NCBI GenBank assembly: GCA_947367795.1
Contig: CANBER010000003.1
Location: 1-56,190, forward strand
Origin: an uncultured Candidatus Saccharibacteria bacterium
Lineage (GTDB): Bacteria > Patescibacteriota > Saccharimonadia > Saccharimonadales > Saccharimonadaceae
Length of the DNA: 56,190 nucleotides
Direction of reading: 5' to 3'
The translations under genes and the position numbers were made by a program. Shown piece by piece: positions 40,365-48,920 of this stretch. Below the pieces are notes generated by a model. That model saw only the letters and a program-made list of their open reading frames with translations, was not told where the DNA came from and searched no databases. Positions within the stretch are counted from its first letter, which is position 1. Each line of letters opens with the position of its first letter.

Positions 40365-42260
40365 TTATTCCTTGTCGACGACTTCGCCTTCGACGGCGTC
40401 GCCATCCTCATCGGACGAGGCGGCACTTGCGTCGTCGGCGGGCTTGCCAGCATCAGTGGTCTGATAGAGCTTGGCGCCGATCGGCATAAGGACACTGCTT
40501 AAGGTCTTTTGGGCGGCCTCGAGCTGATCTTTGTCGGCACTGGTGTCATTCAAGACCTTCTTGGCTTCTTCGACAGCGTCTTTGATAGCCTTGACATCGT
40601 CTTCGGAGATCTTGTCCTTGTACTCATCCGGCATTTTTTCGGCTTGGTAGATAGCGTTTTCGAGCTGATTCTTAGCGTCGATGGCTTCACGCTTTTTCTT
40701 ATCTTCGTCGGCGTGAGCTTCGGCTTCACGCTGAGCTTTTTCGATATCTTCCTTGCTCATGTTGCCAGAGTTCTGGATGGTAATAGATTGCTCTTTGCCA
40801 GTTCCCTTGTCCTTGGCGGTGACGTTCAGGATACCGTTAGCGTCGATATTGAAGGTAACTTCAATCTGAGGGACGCCGCGGGGAGCAGGTGCGATACCAT
40901 CGAGGATGAAACGGCCGAGGGATTTGTTGTCGGCAGCCATCTCGCGCTCGCCTTGAAGGACGTGGATCTCGACCTGCGGCTGATTATCAGCGGCGGTGGA
41001 GAAAACTTCAGACTTCGAGGTCGGGATAGTAGTGTTGCGCTCGATCAGCTTGGTGCTGACGCCGCCCATGGTCTCGATACCGAGAGAAAGCGGTGTAACG
41101 TCAAGCAGCAGAACATCTTTCACATCGCCCTGCAAGACTCCACCTTGAATGGCGGCACCGACAGCAACGACTTCGTCGGGATTGACGCCCTGCATGGGGT
41201 CTTTACCGAAGATCTTTTTGACCTCTTCGACGACGGCGGGCATGCGGGTCATACCACCGACCATGACGACTTCGTCGATATCTTTGGCGCTGAGCTTAGC
41301 ATCCTTCAAGGCCTTCTCGACTGGACCAGCGAGGCGCTCAAGAAGCGGCTTGACCAGCTCTTCGAGTTTGGCGCGAGTCAAAGTGTACTCGAAGTGCTTG
41401 GGGCCATCCGCATCGGCGGTAAGGAATGGGAGATTGATCTCGACTTCTTTGGCGCTACTGAGCTCTTTCTTAGCTTTCTCAGCTTCGTCTTTGACGCGTT
41501 GCATAGCGGCGGCGTCGTCTTTGATATCGATGCCGGATTCTTTCTTGAATTCATCGAGCAAGAAATTGACGATAATATTGTCGAAATCTTCACCACCAAG
41601 GTGAGTATCACCGTTGGTAGATTTGACTTCGAAGACACCGTCACCGAGTTCAAGGATGGAAACATCGAAAGTACCGCCACCAAGGTCGAAGACGGCAATC
41701 TGTTGGTCCTTTTTGTTCTCAAGACCATAAGCTAGGGCAGCTGCAGTCGGCTCATTGATAATGCGTTTAACTTCGAGCCCAGCGATTTTGCCGGCGTCTT
41801 TGGTGGCTTGGCGCTGAGAGTCGTCGAAGTAAGCTGGAACAGTAATAATAGCTTCAGTGACAGGTTCGCCAAGGAAAGCTTCGGCGTCAGCTTTGATTTT
41901 GCTGAGAACCATAGCGGAAATTTCCTCTGGAGTGTATTCCTTGCCGTCCATCTCGACAGCGACGCCGTTGCCTTTTTTGACGATTTTATAAGGCATAATG
42001 TCAAGGTCGCGTTGGACTTCTTTGTCGTCGAATTTGCGGCCGATCAGACGCTTGATGCCGTAGATAGTGTTCTTAGGATTAGTGACACGCTGACGCTGAG
42101 CGACTTTACCGACAAGACGGTCGCCTTTCTTCGTGACGGCGACAACGCTAGGGGTTGTGCGGTCACCTTCGCTGTTGGTGATGACCTCGGGCTTGCCGGC
42201 CACCATGTAAGCGAAGGCGCTGTTGGTGGTGCCGAGATCGATACCGATGATTTTTGACAT
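40365..42260 (-). CDS. dnaK: Chaperone DnaK (Hsp70)
   Basis: This 631-residue protein has all Hsp70 signatures: [48 protein letters not shown]. The substrate-binding domain has [18 protein letters not shown] and the tail is acidic. It works with DnaJ (29674-30579). AAAGGA precedes the ATG. Its upstream region holds a CIRCE operator and a large hairpin. grpE and dnaJ are not adjacent, unlike in many bacteria. Confidence 0.98.
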   Translation of the reverse strand: MSKIIGIDLGTTNSAFAYMVAGKPEVITNSEGDRTTPSVVAVTKKGDRLVGKVAQRQRVTNPKNTIYGIKRLIGRKFDDKEVQRDLDIMPYKIVKKGNGVAVEMDGKEYTPEEISAMVLSKIKADAEAFLGEPVTEAIITVPAYFDDSQRQATKDAGKIAGLEVKRIINEPTAAALAYGLENKKDQQIAVFDLGGGTFDVSILELGDGVFEVKSTNGDTHLGGEDFDNIIVNFLLDEFKKESGIDIKDDAAAMQRVKDEAEKAKKELSSAKEVEINLPFLTADADGPKHFEYTLTRAKLEELVKPLLERLAGPVEKALKDAKLSAKDIDEVVMVGGMTRMPAVVEEVKKIFGKDPMQGVNPDEVVAVGAAIQGGVLQGDVKDVLLLDVTPLSLGIETMGGVSTKLIERNTTIPTSKSEVFSTAADNQPQVEIHVLQGEREMAADNKSLGRFILDGIAPAPRGVPQIEVTFNIDANGILNVTAKDKGTGKEQSITIQNSGNMSKEDIEKAQREAEAHADEDKKKREAIDAKNQLENAIYQAEKMPDEYKDKISEDDVKAIKDAVEEAKKVLNDTSADKDQLEAAQKTLSSVLMPIGAKLYQTTDAGKPADDASAASSDEDGDAVEGEVVDKE

Positions 42261-42280
42261 AATATTTTCCTTTCTTTAAT

Positions 42281-42427
42281 ATGCGAACAAAGACGTCTGG
42301 GCTATCATTCTTTTCGAGAGACGCCGCCCTCGCGCCCGTCGTTACGGGGCTCGGTTGCTCAGCTCGCTCCCCGTTGGTCGCGAATGCTCTCGAGAAAGAA
42401 CAATAGCCTAGACGCCGATGATCGCAT
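42281..42427 (-). promoter_or_regulatory. Large hairpin in the dnaK leader
   Basis: The two 41-base arms (42281-42320 and 42387-42427) pair with few mismatches, and a second stem ACGGGG/CCCCGT lies inside the loop. The structure lies between the CIRCE operator and the ribosome site of dnaK, so it would be transcribed in the mRNA leader. Confidence 0.7.
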
Positions 42428-42462
42428 TTTAAATAAACAATTCTTATTTCTATGATATATCA

Positions 42463-42489
42463 TTAGCAGTCTGTTGTCAAGAGTGCTAA
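42463..42489. promoter_or_regulatory. CIRCE operator (HrcA site)
   Basis: TTAGCAGTC, nine bases, GAGTGCTAA differs in one position from the consensus TTAGCACTC-N9-GAGTGCTAA. It lies upstream of dnaK. A degenerate second copy is at 42509-42535 (TTGGCAGAC, nine bases, GAGTGCCAG), and a half-site GAGTGCTAA is at 42613-42621. Confidence 0.88.
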
Positions 42490-42623
42490 TTAAGTTAATT
42501 GTAGCAAATTGGCAGACGAATGTCAAGAGTGCCAGAATGTCACCCTTGCTGCTTGCGTCGCTCAAGAGAAGAAGATCCTTTTCTTCCCTGTTCGCTATCC
42601 TCTGCAGTTCAAGAGTGCTAAAA

Positions 42624-43115
42624 TACCGCGCCAAAGTTCAGGACGAGGAGATTGCCAAGCTACACGACGAGCTAAAACAAGCCCAAAGCGCAACATGCGA
42701 AGCACGTGAGGTGCTGTTTGAGGAGGTGGTTTATTTGCAGAATTTACTCAAAACAGTGACGGATATCCGAAAAGTGCCAGAGCGCTGTGGATTAACATCG
42801 TTGATGCAGAGGGGTAACTTACAGCTAAGACGAAAATCAACGGTCGTGCGGGGTCTGGAATATAGTTTGCCGAATGCCAGGACCAGAGTGATGGAGTTTG
42901 ATATGATCTATCCTTTACGGAAGATGAGCTTTTGCGGATACCAGATGTCAGCAGCCCATCGGCCAGAGGCGTTTTTGCGCTTAGCTTATGGTGAATACGG
43001 TGATTTTCCGAGGGATATTTATCCAAAACACGATGACATAAATGCGCGCATCAACGAGGATACTATTAAAACGGTAGAAAGAATCGTGGAGGGCACAGAG
43101 AGAATTGTGATTTAA
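42624..43115 (+). pseudogene. LicD-like C-terminal remnant
   Basis: The C-terminal 70 residues (FDMIYPLRKMSFCGYQMS, EAFLRLAYGEYGDFPRDIYP) resemble the end of LicD-family nucleotidyl/phosphocholine transferases. The catalytic DDD-containing N-terminal region is missing, and no good ATG or SD is present; the frame is simply open upstream into the dnaK control region. An extended -10-like TGCTAAAAT (42617-42625) overlaps the half CIRCE site. It could be a truncated gene or a divergent small protein. Confidence 0.4.
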
Positions 43116-43182
43116 AAGTATATCGTTTGTATATGACTTGTATATGAAAATGATATACAAGGGATTATAATGAGGAAATTGC

Positions 43183-43211
43183 TTGACACAGAGAAAATGG
43201 TGCGCTAGAAT
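43183..43211 (+). promoter_or_regulatory. Promoter of nusA
   Basis: TTGACA (43183-43188), 17 bases, TAGAAT (43206-43211). The expected start is near 43218, giving a 63-base leader. Confidence 0.85.
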
Positions 43212-43229
43212 AGGGGTATACAGAGATTG

Positions 43230-43254
43230 ACCGACCCGGAGAGGGGCGGTTTTT
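43230..43254 (+). terminator. Attenuator-like hairpin in the nusA leader
   Basis: ACCGACCC and GGGGCGGT form a stem with one A-G mismatch, directly followed by TTTTTAG. It lies between the promoter and the ribosome site of nusA. Confidence 0.6.
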
Positions 43255-43280
43255 AGTTTACTAACCGAGAAAGGAGAAAA

Positions 43281-44504
43281 ATGGAAGGTTTGGATCTCAA
43301 ACAGATGAGCGCGATGGTTTCGGTAATAGCCGAAGAAAAGGGGCTGCCAGAAGATACGGTACTCGATGTGGTACAGATGGCGATTGCGGCGGCTTGGCGC
43401 AAAGATAATGGCGATAAGGACATGAACGTGCGTGCTTTGCTGGATACGAAGACGGGCAAGGCGACCGTATATATTAGTCGTGAGGTGATTGAAGACGATG
43501 TGGCTTATAATCCCGCGACCGAGATTCCATTGAAAGAGGCGCGGGAGCTGAAGACCGATGCTGAGATTGGTGATACAGTGGAAGAATCAGAGGAGGTAAA
43601 GGATTTTGGTCGCGTAGCTGCTATGACAGCAAAACAAGTGGTGATTTCTAGACTGCGTGAGGCAGAGCGGGATGCGGTTTTGACGGCGTTTGAGGATAAG
43701 ATTGGCACTGTGATGACAGGGATGGTTTCAAGGGTGGAGCCGAGAGTGGTCAGGATTGATCTAGGCAAGGCTACAGGAATTATGCCGCGTAGTGAGCAGA
43801 TTGACGGTGAGTATTATACCGTGGGTGAGCGGATCAAGGTCTATATCAAGGGAGTCGAGCACGATGACGCACGGGCGCAGTTGATTTTGTCGCGGGGGAA
43901 TGCGGAGTTTATTGAATATCTCTTCCGACAAGAAGTGCCGGAGCTGGAAAATGGCTCGGTGGAGATCCGAGGGATTGCGCGCGAAGCCGGACGACGCACG
44001 AAGATCGCTGTAATGTCAACCGTGCCTGGGGTGGACCCGGTAGGAACTTTCGTGGGTGGACGTGGTATGCGGGTGCAGGCCATCATGAACGAAATTGGCG
44101 ATCGGGAAAAAATCGATATTATCAACTGGAGCGACAATCCATCAGAATATATCCGCGAAGCCTTGAGTCCGGCCGAAGTGGTCAAGGTGGAGCTGGACGG
44201 CAAGAAGGCCAAAGTTTATGTTACTGAAGATCAGCAGTCAATCGCAATTGGGCGACAAGGTCAAAATGTGCGCTTGGCATCAAAATTGACAGGATATGAC
44301 ATTGATATTGAGCTGGCCAAGGCTCCTGAAAAAAAGAAACGCAAGAATGCGGAAGATTCCCTACTGAATGCCCTGAGCGAAGCCGACGAAGTACCGGAAG
44401 CAGTAGAAAAGACAGATGAGAACGCCGAGGAGCAACCAGCGGAAGGGCTTGATAAAGTAGTGCCAGTGGACGATAAAGAAGATATGAGCGGGGCGGAAGA
44501 GTAG
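43281..44504 (+). CDS. nusA: Transcription factor NusA
   Basis: This 407-residue protein contains the N-terminal RNA-polymerase-binding domain, an S1 domain (IGTVMTGMVSRVEPRVVRIDL), and two KH domains with VGTFVGGRGMRVQAIMNE and AIGRQGQNVRLASKLTG. The tail is acidic and has no AR repeats. NusA controls pausing, termination and antitermination. AAAGGAG precedes the ATG. It stands alone here, without rimP or infB. A terminator-like hairpin in its own leader suggests autoregulation. Confidence 0.96.
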   Translation: MEGLDLKQMSAMVSVIAEEKGLPEDTVLDVVQMAIAAAWRKDNGDKDMNVRALLDTKTGKATVYISREVIEDDVAYNPATEIPLKEARELKTDAEIGDTVEESEEVKDFGRVAAMTAKQVVISRLREAERDAVLTAFEDKIGTVMTGMVSRVEPRVVRIDLGKATGIMPRSEQIDGEYYTVGERIKVYIKGVEHDDARAQLILSRGNAEFIEYLFRQEVPELENGSVEIRGIAREAGRRTKIAVMSTVPGVDPVGTFVGGRGMRVQAIMNEIGDREKIDIINWSDNPSEYIREALSPAEVVKVELDGKKAKVYVTEDQQSIAIGRQGQNVRLASKLTGYDIDIELAKAPEKKKRKNAEDSLLNALSEADEVPEAVEKTDENAEEQPAEGLDKVVPVDDKEDMSGAEE

Positions 44505-44527
44505 CCGATACAAAAAGATGCCGCCTC

Positions 44528-44555
44528 GTGACGGGGGTGGCATTTTGAGTTTAGG
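44528..44555 (+). terminator. Terminator of nusA
   Basis: ATGCCGCC and GGTGGCAT form the stem, followed by TTTTGAG. Confidence 0.75.
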
Positions 44556-44565
44556 CAAAGGAAAT

Positions 44566-44586
44566 CCCCAGTGCGGTGCACTGGGG
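44566..44586 (-). terminator. Terminator of the truncated cassette ORF
   Basis: CCCCAGTGC and GCACTGGGG form a perfect 9-bp stem with a 3-base loop; on the minus strand ATTTCCTTT follows. Confidence 0.8.
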
Positions 44587-44597
44587 GTGGTTGACGG

Positions 44598-44825
44598 TTA
44601 CTTGATGACGTCGGCGAGAATAAACTTGCCAACTTCGCACGGGCCAACGCTCACAGCCAGCGTCTCGCCATAAAGGCAGTAGGCGCGGTATTCTGCAAGT
44701 TTGGAAGCGCCGAGTGTCCATTCCTCGCGGCAGAACACGGGAGCTCCTACTGCGGCCAGTACTGCGTCGAGGCTCGGAAATGTGTGGCAATTTTTGAGAA
44801 AAGAGTGAATAATATGCAAGATCAA
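44598..44825 (-). CDS. Cassette ORF without normal start, possibly 5'-truncated
   Basis: This frame of about 75 codons looks coding in its last 58 (LDAVLAAVGAPVFCREEW, then YRAYCLYGETLAVSVGPCEV). It begins only with TTG codons and no SD. It ends at a strong terminator like the other minus-strand cassettes. An inverted repeat (44805-44841) covers its start region. It may be the 3' end of a larger lost gene or use a TTG start. No family is recognised. Confidence 0.45.
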   Translation of the reverse strand: MILHIIHSFLKNCHTFPSLDAVLAAVGAPVFCREEWTLGASKLAEYRAYCLYGETLAVSVGPCEVGKFILADVIK

Positions 44826-44841
44826 ATGCAGAATTATTCAC
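44805..44841. promoter_or_regulatory. Inverted repeat at the start of the truncated cassette ORF
   Basis: GTGAATAAT and ATTATTCAC form a perfect 9-bp stem with a 19-base loop. Confidence 0.5.
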
Positions 44842-44955
44842 ATGGTGTGGAAAAGTGGAAGCAATACTGTTCGGGTTTTGTGGAGATATTATGGAAGATT
44901 TAGGAGAAATGGGCAAGACATACTTGCTGTGAGCATAGTGGAGAGGAATAAAGAT

Positions 44956-44983
44956 AGCCCCGTAAATCTTAGTTCACGGGGCT
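44956..44983 (-). terminator. Terminator of the NUDIX cassette gene
   Basis: AGCCCCGT and ACGGGGCT form a perfect stem; on the minus strand ATCTTTATT follows. Confidence 0.8.
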
Positions 44984-45021
44984 GACAGTACCATACTCTT
45001 ACGGATGATTTCAGGGACTGG

Positions 45022-45615
45022 TCATACAGCACGATGGTCCAGGATCCGCAGGGCTTTGAAAAGTGCGATAAATGTATTGGCATCTTTGAAGTAGTTGTGC
45101 GAGATCATCTGATCAACGATATCCAGCGGTACCTCAATATACTTGACGTATTCACCTCTATCGAGCTTCTGCGACTGGGTTTTCTGACAGTCAATTGCAA
45201 CGTAAGTATCGACGGTCTGCCGAATACTACCTGGATCCTGATAATGGAATCCGGTATGGATCAGAGTTTTGGAGGTCGTGTAGCCAGTTTCTTCTGCCAG
45301 CTCACGTTTCCCTGCCTCAACGCCGTCTTCCTGAATTTCCCAATAACCGGCCGGAAACTCAATCAGTGATCCTTCCCTTGACAGGCTGACAGGCTGAATA
45401 ACGAACACAAAATTCCCTTCACTGGTAACGGGTGCTACGACACTGGCATGTTTTTTGTCGATGTACTCGCGAGGTTGGATGATCCCGTCGGGGAAGCGAA
45501 ATTGCTGACGTTTGACCTCGTAGAATCCTTCTCCGGCGGTCGGTTTGCTGGTCGCTACTGCACGGCATCCTTCCAACAGGTCATCGATTTCAGATAAAGC
45601 AGAAATTAACATCAT
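45022..45615 (-). CDS. NUDIX hydrolase, ADP-ribose pyrophosphatase-like
   Basis: This 197-residue protein has a perfect NUDIX box G-x5-E-x7-REL-x2-EE-x-G: GYWEIQEDGVEAGKRELAEE, then TGY. FVFVIQPVSLSREGSLIEFPAG is typical of ADP-ribose or ADP-sugar pyrophosphatases. GGAGGA precedes the ATG. The promoter is at 45732-45760, and a strong hairpin (45637-45688) lies in the leader. It is a single-gene cassette with its own terminator. Confidence 0.93.
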   Translation of the reverse strand: MMLISALSEIDDLLEGCRAVATSKPTAGEGFYEVKRQQFRFPDGIIQPREYIDKKHASVVAPVTSEGNFVFVIQPVSLSREGSLIEFPAGYWEIQEDGVEAGKRELAEETGYTTSKTLIHTGFHYQDPGSIRQTVDTYVAIDCQKTQSQKLDRGEYVKYIEVPLDIVDQMISHNYFKDANTFIALFKALRILDHRAV

Positions 45616-45636
45616 TTTTCCTCCTTCTACTCACCT

Positions 45637-45688
45637 TCTAGGTGGTAAGAAAGCCATTGTCTAAACAATACCCTTTTTACCACCTAGA
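45637..45688 (-). promoter_or_regulatory. Hairpin in the leader of the NUDIX cassette
   Basis: TCTAGGTGGTAA and TTACCACCTAGA form a perfect 12-bp stem with a 28-base loop, 12 bases upstream of the ribosome site. Confidence 0.7.
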
Positions 45689-45731
45689 GAGCAATCTAAA
45701 AAGATACTAAGATACACTACCTTATGTTTGC

Positions 45732-45760
45732 ATTTTATCATAGACTTTTATTTTTGTCAA
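45732..45760 (-). promoter_or_regulatory. Promoter of the NUDIX cassette
   Basis: TTGACA, 17 bases, TAAAAT on the minus strand. Confidence 0.8.
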
Positions 45761-45841
45761 GCGATATCCTCTTGTCGTATAGATAACAGTGGGGGAATCA
45801 AAATGGAACCGCAATCGGGGGGGCGATATACGGTTCCATTT

Positions 45842-45918
45842 TGGTTGCGGGAGTTGGATTTGAACCAACGACCTTTTGGTTATGAGCCAAACGAGCTACC
45901 AGGCTGCTCTATCCCGCG
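45842..45918 (-). tRNA. Initiator tRNA-fMet (CAT)
   Basis: This 77-base tRNA starts CGCGGG and ends CCCGCAACCA, so position 1 is C and position 72 is A, the initiator mismatch. The anticodon loop is CTCATAA with anticodon CAT, and CCA is encoded. The anticodon stem is TTTGG/CCAAA, with only two of the usual three G-C pairs. Confidence 0.95.
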
Positions 45919-45972
45919 ATGTGTGTCTATTGTAGCACGGAATTTCGACAAAAACAAGACTTTTGGGGGATT

Positions 45973-47631
45973 TTAGCGAGTTTTTGGGGTTTTATGCTTA
46001 GCTGATGCTATATGATCGGAGAAAATAAGGTAAAGAAGCGGGGGGAGGAGATAGATGTGGAGAGCGTTGGGGAGGCCGGAAAAAAAGTTAAGAGTAATGA
46101 GATAGGCGCAGATAACGCACACTAGAAGAGAAAGGGCGGGGTGGAACCAGAAGGAGCGAGAGCGGTCCTCACGAGAACCGATCAGCCAACGAGGCAAAAA
46201 TGGGGCAAAAAAGGCTATAATGAGACCAAAGAGAGCTAGGAAGATACCAATCAGGCCAAGCTCGACTAGGAGGCTAAAAGCTTGGTTTTGGACAATTTCT
46301 TTGGGAGAGGTGACACGGTCGGGGTAGAGCGCGTGCATGACAGTGCCGGCACCTCCGAGGCCGACACCAATAGCAATATTGCGCGGGGAGGAGAGCCAGG
46401 TATCGATGGCAGTGGCGTTGAGGTCGAGGCGGATATTGGTAGACTCTGCGACGTAGCCGTCGAAGGTGGATGCGGGTGGGGTTGCCTGGGCTTGGGAATC
46501 TGGAGGCGTGACGGCACTGCTGGCCGATGTGGGGGCGGATGATGTCTCTGGGGGCAGTGGGGTGCTATCGTTGGGGGTAGAAGTAGCAGGGCGGAGATCG
46601 ACGAGTCCGAGACTGAGCTGGTGGAGAGATTTAGTAATGCCAGAAATAAAAGTGTCGGGCGTGGGACTGAGGGCGGCGAAGGTTCCCTGTGCAACAAGAG
46701 TAGAGAGAAAAGTGATCAGCGGTATGAGGATGAGACTCAGACTGCGGTGAGGAGAAGAGCGGAAAAGAGCAAAGCTCAATATAATGATGAGGGCAATGAT
46801 ATAGGCATAAATGGCTCCGCGAGAAAAAGTAAGGAATAGAGTAGCGGAAAAGAAACAGGCGAGACTGAGAAGGGCGAAACGAGTGCGGCGGGACTTGGGG
46901 CGGCGGAAGACTAAAAGATAGAGGGCTGTAAGGGTGGGCGCTAGAAGGAGATTCCCCATAAACTGCGGTTCGATCGCAAGGCCGGAGGGATGAGGAAAAC
47001 CAAAAGAACGATATGTACAGCCCAAACACAGCAAAGTAGCATCACGCGACAGTCCACAGAGGTCAAGAAAACATTGAATCCAACAAAAGAGACAAACTAA
47101 GGCCGTACTAAGCAAAAGAGAAATCAATATATTGCGACGGAAGTCCTGAGGTGGAGAAAAGAGAGGTATGAGATAAATAAGCGCAAATACAGCAAAGAAA
47201 ATTAACCAGATAATGCCGGCTGTGAGAATACCACGGATGGGGTTGGGTGACCAAAAAATTGAGATAGTAGCAAAGAGCGGGAAAAGAGCGAAGAGGAAGA
47301 ACTTGCGGTCGCTAATACCAGGAAATTGTTTAGTCTGAAGACGGTTCTGGTCGGAGCTCGTGCTGAGCCGCAGGGGGTTTGGGGGTTGTGCTGCACGTGT
47401 GTTTGATCTGCGATAGGGGTTTTTGCTGCCGAGATAAAACAGTCCTGTGGCGGCAGCGAGATCGAATATTATCAGCCAAATGAGGGGGAGGGAGAGCTCG
47501 AAGTTCATGGAAGCGTTGCTGCCGAGACGGATCACGGGATGATAGGAACAGAAGAGTACGGCAGGGAGAAGATAGAGCAGAATGAAGATACAACGCCGGA
47601 GGAGGCGGGGGAGCGGGGAGGTGGGCTTCAT
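45973..47631 (-). CDS. O-antigen-ligase/polymerase-like membrane protein
   Basis: This polytopic protein of about 552 residues has around ten membrane helices and a large loop rich in Ser, Pro and Thr. The TFSRGAIYAYIIAL motif and the late GVGLGGAGTVMHALYP fit the Wzy_C/O-antigen ligase superfamily. These proteins join or polymerise lipid-linked glycans on the outer face of the membrane. The start at 47631 overlaps the stop of the glycosyltransferase by four bases (ATGA). An initiator tRNA lies downstream, so the glycan operon ends here. Confidence 0.8.
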   Translation of the reverse strand: MKPTSPLPRLLRRCIFILLYLLPAVLFCSYHPVIRLGSNASMNFELSLPLIWLIIFDLAAATGLFYLGSKNPYRRSNTRAAQPPNPLRLSTSSDQNRLQTKQFPGISDRKFFLFALFPLFATISIFWSPNPIRGILTAGIIWLIFFAVFALIYLIPLFSPPQDFRRNILISLLLSTALVCLFCWIQCFLDLCGLSRDATLLCLGCTYRSFGFPHPSGLAIEPQFMGNLLLAPTLTALYLLVFRRPKSRRTRFALLSLACFFSATLFLTFSRGAIYAYIIALIIILSFALFRSSPHRSLSLILIPLITFLSTLVAQGTFAALSPTPDTFISGITKSLHQLSLGLVDLRPATSTPNDSTPLPPETSSAPTSASSAVTPPDSQAQATPPASTFDGYVAESTNIRLDLNATAIDTWLSSPRNIAIGVGLGGAGTVMHALYPDRVTSPKEIVQNQAFSLLVELGLIGIFLALFGLIIAFFAPFLPRWLIGSREDRSRSFWFHPALSLLVCVICAYLITLNFFSGLPNALHIYLLPPLLYLIFSDHIASAKHKTPKTR

Positions 47632-48920
47632 GATGATTCCCTGGTATGGGGTGAAGTTTGGCGAGAAGAAGGCGAATTGGCGGAAGAGGTCAGGCAATGA
47701 TCGACGAGATGAGAGACCTTGGAACGGAAAGCTTCGAGGCTGAAGGCTTGAGCGGAAGCACGGACGGCGGCACGATCAAAAGTGTGATGGGAGAACTTAC
47801 GGATAGCACGGACGAGAGAGTCGGTAGTCTGCTCAGAGAAAAGGAGGCCATTCTCACCAGGACGAATAAAATCGCGGCTACCACCGTCGGCGTAAGCAAT
47901 CACTGGGCAGCCGGCGGCAAGGGCTTCAACAGCAGCAATACCGAAAGGTTCGAGGCTGGGAAAGAGGTAGGCTTTGGCGGCCTGAAGGTAGCGGGCGAGC
48001 TCGTCGCTGCTGAGCCAAGGTAAAAAATGGATCAGGGGTGAACCGGCAGCAAGAGCGACTAGTCGGTCATGTTCGGGACCATCCCCAATGACAAGGAGGG
48101 ATTGATGGGTGGCGAGGCAGGCCGTAATGGCGAGATCGATGCGCTTCCAAGTGGCTTGGCGGCAAGAGATAACAAAGGATTGAGAGATTTCATCACGAGA
48201 AAGCGTTGATTGTGGAAAAGTTGTGGAAAAGTCGCGTGTTTTGGTGGATAAACTGTGGGGTTGAGTGGAAAGCTCGGTGGAAAACTCCTGTGATGTGGTG
48301 GAAAAGTCGGTGGAAAACTTTTGGAGATCGACGGGCGGATGGATGATTTTGGCTTCACGGTGATAGTACTGCTTGATCTGGGCAGCAGCATATCGAGAAA
48401 TGGTGACGAATTGATCTGGGCGCTCGGCGGCGCGGAAATCGGCGCGTCGTAGAGGGCGAACGAAAAGTTTGAGGAAAAAGCGAACGATGGGATTCAGAAG
48501 GCCGAAACCAGGATTTTCCAGATATTGATCGTACAAGTGCCAGTAATACTGAGTTGGGACGTGACAATAACAGAGGTGATAGGCTTTTGAACTTGTACAC
48601 TCTGTACAAGTTCGAGTACGGTGGGTCTTGACGGATTTGGCCTCGGCGCCAGTTACGGAGATGACAAGGTCGTAACTAGAGAGGTCGAGGTGGGAAAAGT
48701 AGATTTGTCGCAAGGGTCCGAGAATTTTGCGTAAGCCAGCCGGGAAAAAATTGAGCCAACCGGTGTGGATCGTGGCATCCTTGAACCAATCAATTCCCTG
48801 CTCACGGTATTGAGAAGTGTAAATTGGGGCGTCGGGATACATGCGGTGGAGCTCAAGGAGGACTTTTTCGGCTCCGCCCGGTGTGGTTAGCCAGTCGCAG
48901 ACTAGAGCAATGCGAGACAC
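47628..48920 (-). CDS. GT4-family glycosyltransferase with repeat-encoded insert
   Basis: This 430-residue protein of the GT-B type starts ALVCDWLTTPGGAEKVLLEL. It has VISCRQATWKRIDLAITA and the donor-binding PSLEPFGIAAVEALAAGCPV with E-x7-E. It transfers a sugar to the growing glycan. Between about residues 203 and 240 is a Ser/Thr/Phe-rich insert (FSTDFSTTSQEFSTELST) encoded by repeats of GTGGAAAA, located just before the C-terminal domain. The end is a hydrophilic tail. Gene order places it between the sugar transferase and the ligase. Confidence 0.9.
   Translation of the reverse strand: MSRIALVCDWLTTPGGAEKVLLELHRMYPDAPIYTSQYREQGIDWFKDATIHTGWLNFFPAGLRKILGPLRQIYFSHLDLSSYDLVISVTGAEAKSVKTHRTRTCTECTSSKAYHLCYCHVPTQYYWHLYDQYLENPGFGLLNPIVRFFLKLFVRPLRRADFRAAERPDQFVTISRYAAAQIKQYYHREAKIIHPPVDLQKFSTDFSTTSQEFSTELSTQPHSLSTKTRDFSTTFPQSTLSRDEISQSFVISCRQATWKRIDLAITACLATHQSLLVIGDGPEHDRLVALAAGSPLIHFLPWLSSDELARYLQAAKAYLFPSLEPFGIAAVEALAAGCPVIAYADGGSRDFIRPGENGLLFSEQTTDSLVRAIRKFSHHTFDRAAVRASAQAFSLEAFRSKVSHLVDHCLTSSANSPSSRQTSPHTRESS
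48211..48319. repeat. GTGGAAAA repeat block inside the GT4 gene
   Basis: TGTGGAAAA occurs at 48211-48219 and 48222-48230, and GTGGATAAA, GTGGAAAG, GTGGAAAAC, GTGGAAAAG and GTGGAAAAC follow up to 48319. This is the complement of TTTTCCACA. Confidence 0.7.

Noticed and set aside
40509-41735. 408-residue plus-strand frame
   Set aside because: It is the antisense of dnaK, an open frame that arises from its codon composition; it has low-complexity F/D/V content and no SD.
48211-48319. Repeats as a CRISPR array
   Set aside because: Units are about 9 bases with irregular short spacing and are in frame; there are no cas genes in the window.
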